From contig JBEIPU010000054.1 in assembly GCA_040376925.1 (NCBI GenBank), forward strand, positions 1-23,393: 23,393 bases of DNA, in the 5' to 3' direction. The number at the start of each line of letters is the position of its first letter. Position 1 is the stretch's first letter. Below the pieces are notes generated by a model. It searched no databases. It had not been told where the DNA came from and saw only the letters and a list, made by a program, of their open reading frames with translations. This DNA is from RAM1 sp040376925 (lineage in GTDB: Bacteria; Pseudomonadota; Gammaproteobacteria; Burkholderiales; Burkholderiaceae_C). This document shows, piece after piece, positions 15,077-22,866 of the stretch. A program made the position numbers and the translations under genes.

Positions 15077-15973
15077 ATGGACCTCAAGCAGCTCGAATAC
15101 TTTGTGCGCGTGGCCGAACTGGGCAGCTTCACGCGCGCGGCCATCGCGCTGGACGTGGCCCAGCCCGCCCTGAGCCGCCAGGTGCGCCTGCTGGAGGTGG
15201 AGCTGCGCCAGAACCTGCTGGCGCGCAACGGCCGCGGCGCCACACCCACCGAGGCCGGCAAGCTGCTGCTGGAGCATGGCCGCGGCATCCTGCACCAGGT
15301 GGAGCGCGCGCGCGAGGAGCTGGGCCGCGTGCGCGGCGCGCTGGCCGGGCGTGTGGCCATCGGCCTGCCGCCCAGCGTGGCCAAGGTGCTGGCCGTGCCG
15401 CTTATCCGCGAATTCCGCCGCCGCATGCCCGAGGCCACGCTGTCCATCAGCGAAGGCCTGTCGGTGGCCATGCAGGAGTCACTGGCCAACGGCCGGCTGG
15501 ACATTGCCCTGCTGTACAACGCCGCCGCGTCCGCCGACACCGAAATCACCCCGCTGCTGGAGGAAGACCTGTTCCTGGTGGAGCGCCAGGCCAAGGGCGC
15601 GCGCGCCGCGCCCAAGGCCGTGGCGCTGAAAGACATTGCCGCGCTGCCGCTGGTGATCCCCAGCCGTCCCAACGCCATCCGCATGCTGGTGGAATCCGGC
15701 CTGGCCAACCTGGGCCTGCGCCCGCATATTGCGCTGGAGATCGACGGCGTGGCCGCCATCCTGGAACTTGTGGCCGACGGCGCGGGCAGCGCGGTGCTGT
15801 CGCGCAATGCGGTGGCCACCTCCGGGCGGCCCCAGGCCTATGCGCTGCGGCCCATCACGCCGCGCCTGCGCACCAAGCTGTCGATCGCCGTCAGCTCGCA
15901 GCGCCCCGCGACGCTGACGAAAAAAGCCATGCTGGAGCTGATCCAGCAGACGGCGCGCGAGCTGCTGGCCTGA
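15077..15973 (+). CDS. LysR-type transcriptional regulator, probable PmdR-like regulator of the PCA operon
   Basis: A 298-residue LTTR. The start at 15077 (MDLKQLEYFVRVAELGSF) is the canonical LTTR N-terminus; an in-frame ATG at 15041 would add 12 atypical residues and overlap the operator motifs. The winged helix-turn-helix is at about 2-60 (FTRAAIALDVAQPALSRQVRLLE). The effector-binding domain is at about 90-290, starting GRVAIGLPPSVAKVL. Being divergent from the pmd operon with an LTTR box between them, it most likely controls the operon and itself. In Comamonas the LysR-type PmdR1/PmdR2 do this, as I recall; orthology is not proven here. The gene ends 19 bases from the convergent 989-residue gene. 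Confidence 0.9.
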   Translation: MDLKQLEYFVRVAELGSFTRAAIALDVAQPALSRQVRLLEVELRQNLLARNGRGATPTEAGKLLLEHGRGILHQVERAREELGRVRGALAGRVAIGLPPSVAKVLAVPLIREFRRRMPEATLSISEGLSVAMQESLANGRLDIALLYNAAASADTEITPLLEEDLFLVERQAKGARAAPKAVALKDIAALPLVIPSRPNAIRMLVESGLANLGLRPHIALEIDGVAAILELVADGAGSAVLSRNAVATSGRPQAYALRPITPRLRTKLSIAVSSQRPATLTKKAMLELIQQTARELLA

Positions 15974-15992
15974 AGGCAGCGGGGGACGGTCC

Positions 15993-18962
15993 TTATCGCG
16001 GTTCTCTGGCCGGCGCCTTGTCGTCCTCCCCGGCGATTGAGCTCCGGTCGAACTTCAACAACACCTGGTATTCGCGCATTCCCGACGTGGTCGTCACGGA
16101 CTGCTGGTTCGGTGCATTTTTCAGAATCGGGTGGTTGTCCCGCGCCTCGATGGAGACAAACGCCTCGTTACCCTCGCGCACCACCTGGGTCACCACAAAG
16201 TCCTCGCCATGGTCCGCGCCCGGCAGCACCAGGTTGACGCGCGGCGCTGGCTGGCCAGCGGCCCGGCTGGTTTCCAGCAGTGCCTCCAGTTCGTCCGCAC
16301 TGCCCAGGCCAGCCACCGTGCATTCCAGGTGGGTGTCCAGATTGCGCCCCCGGTCCTGCGTTTTGTCATCGCCAAAGGCCAGGCCCTGGCCCCAGATGAG
16401 CGGCATCTCCTGCTCAGGCCCCACCTGCAGATGAAAAGACCCCTTCCCGCCATCCAGCGCCAGCACCAGAATCAGGCCGCCGTCCAGCGACTCCACGCGA
16501 TCCTCAAAGCCCGCTCCCGTCTGGAACTGCGCCAACTCAAAGCCGGCGCCTTTTTCCTTCAGCCGCAGGCTGACCCGGTCGCCGGGCTGCAGCGTCCGCG
16601 CCTCCTGCCTGGTCATCCGTGACGAGACCTGGGCCCGGTGGCCGCCCCACACGGGCTCGTACAGGTCGTTGGCCGTGGTCTCGCGAGGCTGCTTGTCATC
16701 CACCGGCGATGCATCTTCAAGCTCGTCGGGCGGCGCGACCCCGTCTCGCCGGTAGCCGCCGGTGTAGAACGGGTTCAACAGCAAGCCGGTATGGGTATCG
16801 GTCGCACTGTCGAAGTCCAGGCGCATCTTGAAAACCCCCTCACGCCGATCCAGGCAGAAGAGCAACGGCTGGCTGCTATGGGCAATGGGTTCGGCCACCA
16901 GGTCCGGGCCCAGCAGTGAGCCGGCCGTGCGGCCCAGGTCATGCAGATCCCAGTGCGCAACCAGCCACACAGACGACGGCTTGCGGCTGAAATCCAGCAG
17001 GACCGGCACGTCCTGGCTGCCCAAAAGCGCTGACCGGCTGGTTTGCCCATACTCAGGCGGCGCCGGCGCAAACAAACCCATGCGCAGCAGCAACGGCGTG
17101 CCCACAGGCATTTTGACAAGCTCGGCAGCGCTGAGCATCCGCAGTGGCGCGGTGCGCGTTTCGGCATGCACCACCACGCCGCTGTTGCGGCGCAACGTGA
17201 CCCATGTGCCGCAACCCGGGGCCTTGTGCACCTGGGGCACTCCGGCGCGCTGCGCGCCGGGGCTGGTGAGGTCGCCAGCGCAATACACCACCAACCTGTC
17301 GCCGGGGCTGGGCACATAGTCATCCGAGGCACGGGCCTTGTCCATCGCTTCGTTCTGGATCACACTGCCTGCCACGACACCGCTGAAGTCCGGGCCGGTG
17401 CCAGTCAGCGAACTGACACGCACAGGTGTACCCGGCGGCAGCAGAAACACACCCGGCGAATTGATCCCGTACGCCCGCACCTGGCCGCCCGACGGTTGGA
17501 GCACTGGCCCGCGCTTCATCCTCGGCTGCGACTGCGAAAGCAGCCATGATTGGCGAAGGTGGTCACCGTCGTTGTATTCCAGCAGGATGTTCAGCACCTC
17601 CGGGACGCGCAACGCGGACGGCATGTCCACAACATCAGTGCCACCCGTACGGCGCAGCAGCGCCTCCCCCGGCTCGTCGTCATCCGGGTAGAAGTCCTTC
17701 AGGAGGCCCACGGATGTGCCCGTCTCGCACCGCCCGGAGCGGTACGTCAGTCTGATCTCGAACCATCCATCCCCGACGGGTTTGCTGGAAACATGGTGCC
17801 AGTCCCCGAAATGCTCGTGAAAGCCCTCGCCGTTGATGCGATGGATGGACCGTATCGGATGCGCGTCCAGCCCCCCGGGAAAGGTAAGGCAACCCTGATG
17901 CTTCCCTTCTTGCGCCTGCCGGTACCTCCGCGCAAGTCCAAAATTGAAGTCGGCACCGGTTGGTGCGGGCGCCAACGGATCGAAACGCCAAGGCATATGC
18001 CGGTCTATCGAATGGCGCGTGAGCAGAATTGCCGACAAATGGTCAACACCGACAAAGTGGACGGGAAGGTGATGGCAACCGTGGACAAGCGCGATCCTCT
18101 CGTTCGGGTTGCCACCCCATCCGTAATAGACAGGCAGCAGCAACCGGGTGCCGGGGGACACGCGCACGCGCGCGCCTAAACCCAAAAAATCCAGATCATG
18201 GGTTGTCAGCGCCTGCGGCACGCGCGGCAGCTTGCGGGCATGCACGGTCACACCGCTGTCACGGCGCAAGGTCAACCAGGGGTTGCCTGCGCTGTCGCGT
18301 GCCCATTCCAGCGATCCACCTGAAACCGGCTTGTCCCACTCCAGTGAATCGGGATCCCAATGGCCACGCGGGCGCACCACCAACGCATCGCTGGGCCCGG
18401 GCTGGTAGGCACTGCGCCGGGCCACAGTCACCGGACTGTCGTGCACGTAGTGACCGGCCACAACGGCCTCGTACACCACAGCGGGCCGGTCATGCGTGCT
18501 GATCCACACACTTTGCCCCGGATGCAGCAGGAACGCTTCCGGCGAGGTGATGGGATGCGCGTCCCAGACCATGGGGGACAGGGTGGACGTGGGGGTCGCG
18601 GGGGTCAGCCGAGGCGGATAGACAGCGCGGTCAGCGGGGTCATCCAGGTAGCCATGCATGACTTCAGGCACACCGGGCCAGTACAGGGCGGCTGGCATGC
18701 CGCTGTCCGTGACCAGCTTGCCCGGAGGAAGCAATCCGCTCGTGCTTTGACCACCGCCCCTGCCATCCCCGGCGCGCGGCAGCGTCGCGGGCTGTTGCCC
18801 CAGCAGCCGCAGCCCAAGGCCACTGCCTTGTGGCTGGCCGGCGCGCCGCGTGCCGGACGGGTCCACGCGCGGGCCTTTGCTGTCGGAACCGGGCGCGGAC
18901 GTGGAGGTGCTGCTGACAGGTACCGTCTTGCGAAAAAGGTTAAACGGGTTGAAGCGGTCCAT
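15993..18962 (-). CDS. Large protein of unknown function with an internal tandem duplication
   Basis: A 989-residue protein I cannot assign to a family. Residues 1-88 are a short F/N-rich start (NPFNLFRK) and a Ser/Pro/Gly-rich, probably disordered linker, with no signal peptide or membrane segment. Two degenerate repeats follow. Unit 1 is about 89-430 and unit 2 about 447-735. They share in order MPxAL...VPEV, FLL.PG..V..S, VVAG, LVV...G, W(L/V)TLRR(D/N)SGV.VHA, GT.LLL, and a closing segment GWFEIRLTYRSG...GLLKDFY (unit 1) or GVFKMRLDFDSA...GLLLNPFY (unit 2). The C-terminal part (about 760-989) is strand-rich, has a related LQPGDRVSLRL start and ends in charged residues. AAAGGA precedes the ATG. 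The gene is flanked by unrelated genes and seems monocistronic. Residue content suggests repeated beta-rich domains; the role is unknown. Confidence 0.85.
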   Translation of the reverse strand: MDRFNPFNLFRKTVPVSSTSTSAPGSDSKGPRVDPSGTRRAGQPQGSGLGLRLLGQQPATLPRAGDGRGGGQSTSGLLPPGKLVTDSGMPAALYWPGVPEVMHGYLDDPADRAVYPPRLTPATPTSTLSPMVWDAHPITSPEAFLLHPGQSVWISTHDRPAVVYEAVVAGHYVHDSPVTVARRSAYQPGPSDALVVRPRGHWDPDSLEWDKPVSGGSLEWARDSAGNPWLTLRRDSGVTVHARKLPRVPQALTTHDLDFLGLGARVRVSPGTRLLLPVYYGWGGNPNERIALVHGCHHLPVHFVGVDHLSAILLTRHSIDRHMPWRFDPLAPAPTGADFNFGLARRYRQAQEGKHQGCLTFPGGLDAHPIRSIHRINGEGFHEHFGDWHHVSSKPVGDGWFEIRLTYRSGRCETGTSVGLLKDFYPDDDEPGEALLRRTGGTDVVDMPSALRVPEVLNILLEYNDGDHLRQSWLLSQSQPRMKRGPVLQPSGGQVRAYGINSPGVFLLPPGTPVRVSSLTGTGPDFSGVVAGSVIQNEAMDKARASDDYVPSPGDRLVVYCAGDLTSPGAQRAGVPQVHKAPGCGTWVTLRRNSGVVVHAETRTAPLRMLSAAELVKMPVGTPLLLRMGLFAPAPPEYGQTSRSALLGSQDVPVLLDFSRKPSSVWLVAHWDLHDLGRTAGSLLGPDLVAEPIAHSSQPLLFCLDRREGVFKMRLDFDSATDTHTGLLLNPFYTGGYRRDGVAPPDELEDASPVDDKQPRETTANDLYEPVWGGHRAQVSSRMTRQEARTLQPGDRVSLRLKEKGAGFELAQFQTGAGFEDRVESLDGGLILVLALDGGKGSFHLQVGPEQEMPLIWGQGLAFGDDKTQDRGRNLDTHLECTVAGLGSADELEALLETSRAAGQPAPRVNLVLPGADHGEDFVVTQVVREGNEAFVSIEARDNHPILKNAPNQQSVTTTSGMREYQVLLKFDRSSIAGEDDKAPAREPR

Positions 18963-18985
18963 GGCGCCATCCTTTGGCGCCCATG
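18960..18985 (-). promoter_or_regulatory. Hairpin that presents the ribosome-binding site of the 989-residue gene
   Basis: On the minus strand GGCGCC (18976-18981) and GGCGCC (18963-18968) can pair, leaving AAAGGAT, the Shine-Dalgarno, in a 7-base loop. Outside this, CATG at 18982-18985 can pair with CATG at 18960-18963, which includes the start codon, if one base bulges. The structure would place the start codon in a stem and could modulate translation. Confidence 0.4.
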
Positions 18986-19035
18986 CCGTGCTGGCGGCGC
19001 CAGACAGGTCGCGGCGTGACGCCTGATCCGGGCCA

Positions 19036-19063
19036 ATCTAACGGCCGCGCCCAGGGCTGCAAA
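19036..19063 (-). promoter_or_regulatory. Weak promoter candidate for the 989-residue gene
   Basis: In the 133-bp gap between the AEC permease stop and this gene, the minus strand reads TTTGCA (19058-19063), 16 bases, then TTAGAT (19036-19041), a loose -35/-10 pair. It is the only reasonable pair I found in the gap. The rest of the gap is GC-rich and holds no gene and no convincing terminator. Confidence 0.25.
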
Positions 19064-19095
19064 CATACGGCGGTATCGGTCGGCCAGCCGCCCCG

Positions 19096-20058
19096 TCAGC
19101 GCGCCAGCGCCAGCAGCAACAGGTTCAGGGTGACAAACGACGCGACCGTGGTCCCCATCTGCGCCGCCGCCGCCGGGCCATCGTGGCCATGCTTTTGGGC
19201 CAGGATGGGGTAGATGCCCAGCATGGGCACGGCGGCGAACATCACCACCGCGATCTGCAGCTCACGCGCCATGGGCGGCAGCAGCCACACAAACAGCAGC
19301 ACGGCCAGCGGGTGCAGCACCAGCTTGCCGGCCGCGATGGCCGTCACGTCGCGCGCCATGCCCCGCGTGGCCACGCCCACCAGCGAGCCGCCGATGACAA
19401 ACAGCGACAGCGCCGCGCAGGCCATGGCCAGCAGGTCCACCGCGCGCGCCACCGGCACCGGCAGGCGCCAGCCCAGCACCGAGAAAGCAAAGCCGATGGC
19501 AATGCCCCAGATCATGGGGTTGCGCACCAGCCCGCGGGCCGACTGCGCCAGCGCCAGGCGCCAGCGGGCGGCGCGGCTGACGGCCGTCGCGCCATGGCCA
19601 TCGCCCACATCGCTGTCGGCCAGCGCCAGGGCCAGCGGCAGCAGCAGGAAGTTTTCCACCACCATGGCCAGCGCGAGGCCGATGCCGGCATTGACCGGGC
19701 CGAACACCTGCGCCACCAGCGGAAAGCCGATGAAGCCGCTGTTGGAACACGACATGCCCATGCCCACGAAGGCGCTGGCCGACAGTGACTTGCCTGTCAC
19801 CCGTAGCGCCCACAGCACGCCCAGCGCCATGGCCGCCAGCGAGCCCATGGCATAGGCCGCGACGAACACCGGGTTCAGCACTTCGGCGACTGAGCGTTGC
19901 GACAGCGCGTTGAACAGCAGCGCGGGCAGCGCCAGATTGATCACGAACTTGCCGAACACGCGCATGTCGGCGCGGGCAAACAGGCCGGCGCGGGTCGTCA
20001 GCCAGCCGGCGGCAATCAGCAGGTAGATGGGCCCGGTAATGGCCAGGATGTCAAACAT
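19096..20058 (-). CDS. AEC-family permease (auxin efflux carrier / malonate transporter-like)
   Basis: A 320-residue inner-membrane protein with about ten hydrophobic helices in the 5+5 arrangement of the AEC family, which in bacteria moves malonate, malate or other carboxylates. Recognisable elements are the N-terminus ITGPIYLLIAAGWLTTRAGL, the first-half VINLALPALLFNAL, the GMSCSNSGFIGFPLV region with the family's NxGxxGxP-type motif, and the second-half FVIGGSLVG and FAAVPMLGIYPILAQKHG segments. Its start lies 19 bases after the stop of the DUF1932-type oxidoreductase gene, so it is probably the last gene of the TRAP operon. Substrate and direction cannot be read from sequence. Confidence 0.9.
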   Translation of the reverse strand: MFDILAITGPIYLLIAAGWLTTRAGLFARADMRVFGKFVINLALPALLFNALSQRSVAEVLNPVFVAAYAMGSLAAMALGVLWALRVTGKSLSASAFVGMGMSCSNSGFIGFPLVAQVFGPVNAGIGLALAMVVENFLLLPLALALADSDVGDGHGATAVSRAARWRLALAQSARGLVRNPMIWGIAIGFAFSVLGWRLPVPVARAVDLLAMACAALSLFVIGGSLVGVATRGMARDVTAIAAGKLVLHPLAVLLFVWLLPPMARELQIAVVMFAAVPMLGIYPILAQKHGHDGPAAAAQMGTTVASFVTLNLLLLALAR

Positions 20059-20077
20059 GCGCCAGCCGGCCCGGGCC

Positions 20078-20986
20078 TCAGGGCTTGCGCGACGCGATGG
20101 GGGCGATCAGTGCGTCCGCATAGTCCTGCCACCGGGCGCCCTTGTCCACTTCGTCAAAAAGGCCAATGGCGGCCTGGTCGGCCACCCACTGCTGCTTGGC
20201 CGCGATGGCCGAGGTCATCAGCGGCTCGAAACCGGCCTCGCGCACCGTGTTGGCGGCTTCGCGCATCTCTTCGGCGCGGCGCTTGCCGTGCTGCACCACG
20301 CGGCTGAAGAAGTACGCGCCCTGCGCGCTCCAGTCGATGGACGGAAAGGTCTCCTGCAGCGTGGGCAGCACGTGGGCTTCCACGCCATAGGCACGCGCGG
20401 TGGCGTAGCTTTCAATCACCAGCGCTTCCAGACCCTTGATCATCACGCTGCGGCACATCTTGATGGCGCTGGCCACGCCCAGCTGGTCGCTGACCGCGCG
20501 GGCGTCCATGCCCCAGCCCGCAAGCACGCTGGCCAGTGCAGCGGCCTGCGTGCCGCCCAGCAGCATGGGCACGCGGATGCCGTACGGCGGCACCGAGGTC
20601 ATCACGCCCGCCTCCACATAGCCGGCGCCCTGGGCATCGATCAGCGCCGCGGCCTGCTGCTTGGTGCCCGGCGACGCTGAATTGAGGTCCAGGAACACGG
20701 TGCCCGGGCGGATGTGCTGCGCGGCCTCGCGGGCCACGGCCAGCGTGTTGGACGCGGTCACGGCCGAGATGACGAGGTCGCATGTGGCGCACAGCGACTG
20801 CATGGAGGCGTGCGCCGTGATGCCATGGCGCGCCGCATGGTCCAGCTCGGCGCCGCGGGTGGCGTCGGCGGCAAATTTCAGGTCCCAGGCATGCACGGCG
20901 GCCACGCCCGGCTTGCCCAGCAGGCCGGTGGCGAAGGTCTTGCCCACCTCGCCATAGCCGATTAGCCCGATTCGCTCCAGCTGCAT
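20078..20986 (-). CDS. NAD(P)-dependent beta-hydroxyacid dehydrogenase-like enzyme with DUF1932-type C-terminus
   Basis: A 302-residue oxidoreductase of the 6-phosphogluconate/3-hydroxyisobutyrate dehydrogenase type. The Rossmann motif is GYGEVG (10-15). DLNSASPGTK (100-109) corresponds to the substrate-binding loop. Lys176 in LGVASAIKMCRS matches the conserved catalytic lysine, though the motif is degenerate (IKMCRS where the family usually has AKLxNN). The C-terminal helical half (about 200-275, TFPSIDWSAQGAYFFSRVVQHGKRR) is of the DUF1932 kind. Its start is 4 bases after the stop of the TRAP large permease gene, so it probably acts on the imported acid or a product of it. The substrate is unassigned. 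Confidence 0.85.
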   Translation of the reverse strand: MQLERIGLIGYGEVGKTFATGLLGKPGVAAVHAWDLKFAADATRGAELDHAARHGITAHASMQSLCATCDLVISAVTASNTLAVAREAAQHIRPGTVFLDLNSASPGTKQQAAALIDAQGAGYVEAGVMTSVPPYGIRVPMLLGGTQAAALASVLAGWGMDARAVSDQLGVASAIKMCRSVMIKGLEALVIESYATARAYGVEAHVLPTLQETFPSIDWSAQGAYFFSRVVQHGKRRAEEMREAANTVREAGFEPLMTSAIAAKQQWVADQAAIGLFDEVDKGARWQDYADALIAPIASRKP

Positions 20987-20990
20987 CGCG

Positions 20991-22310
20991 CTAGCCCACG
21001 TACTTGACCAGCCACAGCGAGATCGGCGGGAACACCAGCAGCAAGATGGTGCGCAGCACGTCGCTGACCAGGAACGGCATCACGCCCCGGTAGCTCTCGC
21101 CAATCGGCACGTCCTTGGCCATGCCGTTGACCACGTACACGTTCAGCCCCACCGGCGGCGCCAGCAGGCCAAAGCCCACGGTCATCAGCACCATGATGCC
21201 GAACCAGATCGCGACCGATTCCTTGGGCATGCCGAAGTCCAGCCCCATGATCACCGGGAAGAAGATCGGGATGGTCAGCAGGATCATGGACAGCTCATCC
21301 ATCACCGCGCCCAGCACCACGTAGAACAGCAGGATGCCCGACACCACCAGCACGGGCGCCACGCCCCAGCCCTGGATCACGCTGGCCAGTTGCGCCGGCA
21401 CCTGGGTCAGGGCCAGCGCCGCGTTCATCATGTCCGCGCCGATGAAGATCAGGAAGATCATGGCGCTGGCCGCCGCGGTGGCATAAAAGCAGTGCGCGAT
21501 TTTCTTCAGCGTGAGCTCGCGGCGCAGCAGCGCGGCCACAAAGGTGGCCGCCGCGCCCACGCCCGCGCCTTCGGTGGGGGTGAACAGGCCGCCATAGATG
21601 CCACCGAACACGATCAGGAAAATGATGGCAATGGGCGCCACGGCCATCACGCCGGCCAGCGTCATGCGCGGGCGGTCGTCGTCATGCTCGGGGGCGTGGC
21701 CGGGGAACAGGCGCACGTACACCGCAATGGCGATCATGTAGCCGCACATCGCGATGATGCCGGGGATGGTGGCCGCCGCGAACAGCTTGGCGATGTTCTG
21801 CTCGGTCAGGATGGCGTAGATCACCAGCGGCACCGACGGCGGGATCAGAATACCCAGCGTGCCGCCTGCGGCCAGCGTACCGGTGGCCAGGCGGCCCGAG
21901 TAGCCATGGCGCTTCATCTCGGGCAGCGCCACGGAGGTGATGGTCGCCGCCGTGGCGATTGACGAGCCGCAGATGGCGCCGAAGGCCGCGCTGGCCATCA
22001 CCGCCGCCATGGCCAGGCCGCCGCGAAAGCGCGCCATGATCACGCTGGCAAACTGGAACAGCGCCTTGGAGATGCCGCCCTGCGTGGCAAAGTTGCCCAT
22101 CAGGATGAACAGCGGGATCACCGACAGGTCGTAGCTGGCAAAGCGCGCGTAGGCCAGGCCATTGAGGTTGTTCAGGAACGGCGCCAGGCCCACCTGGTAC
22201 AGGTAGCCGAACACCCCGGCCACGAACATCGAAATGGCGATGGGCACGCGCACGGCCATCAGCACCAGCATGCAGGCAAAGATCAGGCCTGCCAATGTCA
22301 ACGAGCTCAT
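20991..22310 (-). CDS. TRAP transporter large permease subunit (DctM family)
   Basis: A 439-residue polytopic protein of the usual DctM length, with about twelve hydrophobic helices. The start at 22310 (MSSLTLAGLIFACMLVLMAVRVPIA) overlaps the small-subunit stop by 4 bases (ATGA). DctM signatures include IPLFILMGNFATQGGISKAL, FGAICGSSIATAATI, LAAGGTLGILIPPSVPLVIYA, FTPTEGAGVGAAATF and LLAPPVGLNVYVVNG. It forms the Na+-coupled transport channel with the small subunit and receives substrate from the periplasmic DctP. An upstream in-frame extension to 22601 lies wholly inside the small-subunit gene and is rejected. Confidence 0.95.
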   Translation of the reverse strand: MSSLTLAGLIFACMLVLMAVRVPIAISMFVAGVFGYLYQVGLAPFLNNLNGLAYARFASYDLSVIPLFILMGNFATQGGISKALFQFASVIMARFRGGLAMAAVMASAAFGAICGSSIATAATITSVALPEMKRHGYSGRLATGTLAAGGTLGILIPPSVPLVIYAILTEQNIAKLFAAATIPGIIAMCGYMIAIAVYVRLFPGHAPEHDDDRPRMTLAGVMAVAPIAIIFLIVFGGIYGGLFTPTEGAGVGAAATFVAALLRRELTLKKIAHCFYATAAASAMIFLIFIGADMMNAALALTQVPAQLASVIQGWGVAPVLVVSGILLFYVVLGAVMDELSMILLTIPIFFPVIMGLDFGMPKESVAIWFGIMVLMTVGFGLLAPPVGLNVYVVNGMAKDVPIGESYRGVMPFLVSDVLRTILLLVFPPISLWLVKYVG

Positions 22311-22783
22311 TGGCCCTTCTCCGGAAAGTCCCCGAACCCGGTCTGCACCAGGGCAATCACCGCCGTCAGCACCATGGGCGGCACCATCGCGGCATAGACG
22401 ATCCATTCCGGAAAGCCCAGCATCATGGTGGTGGAATTGGAGCGAAAGGCGCTGATGCCGCCGACTGCGGTGCGCCAGGCCAGTGCCACCATGACAGCGC
22501 CCAGCAGCAGCGCGCCGAAGCGGTCCAGCAGCGCGTTCGTCCGGGCGGACGCGCGCGCGGTGAAGAAATCCACAATGATGTTTTCGCGCCGCAGCTGGCA
22601 CCAGGGCAGAAACAGCGCCACGGCGGCACCGGCCGCCGCGGCGGTCAGCTCGTAGTCGCCCACCAGCGTCACGCCGATGGTGTTGCGCCCGATCAGGCTG
22701 ATGCAGGTCACAAGGGTTATGGCCGTGAGGATCACGCCCGCCAGGACGGCGCAGAGCCTGGCCAGAAGGGAAAGGATTTTCAA
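22307..22783 (-). CDS. TRAP transporter small permease subunit (DctQ family)
   Basis: A 158-residue inner-membrane protein with four hydrophobic helices (about 7-31, 44-62, 85-104 and 124-147) and the DctQ middle segment LPWCQLRRENIIVDFFT. The start is a TTG at 22783 preceded by the weak Shine-Dalgarno GGTGA; no in-frame ATG or GTG lies upstream, and the nearest later GTG would cut into the first helix. The weak start may keep this subunit scarce relative to the binding protein. It overlaps the DctM gene by 4 bases. Confidence 0.9.
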   Translation of the reverse strand: MKILSLLARLCAVLAGVILTAITLVTCISLIGRNTIGVTLVGDYELTAAAAGAAVALFLPWCQLRRENIIVDFFTARASARTNALLDRFGALLLGAVMVALAWRTAVGGISAFRSNSTTMMLGFPEWIVYAAMVPPMVLTAVIALVQTGFGDFPEKGQ

Positions 22784-22827
22784 TTCATCACCACTGGAGT
22801 ACTTGGGATATGGGTGAAGCCACCCAC

Positions 22828-22863
22828 AGCGACGGCTGGCCGCTGGGGCGGATTATCGTCGCT
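22828..22863 (-). promoter_or_regulatory. Intercistronic hairpin between the DctP and DctQ genes
   Basis: AGCGACG (22828-22834) pairs with CGTCGCT (22857-22863) around a 22-base loop that can form a further small CCGC/GCGG stem. It begins 3 bases after the DctP stop, with no T run on either side. A processing or mRNA-stabilising stem that raises binding-protein levels over permease is a common arrangement; that role is inferred. Confidence 0.35.
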
Positions 22864-22866
22864 GGA

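Noticed and set aside
15064..16434. A 456-codon open frame on the plus strand
   Set aside because: It runs out of frame through the LysR gene and then antisense to the end of the 989-residue gene. Its translation is Arg/Ala/Gly-rich without domain signals.
18963..19095. Terminator after the AEC permease gene
   Set aside because: A GGCGG/CCGCC pairing exists on the minus strand but with a 14-base loop and no proper T run, so it is too weak to annotate.
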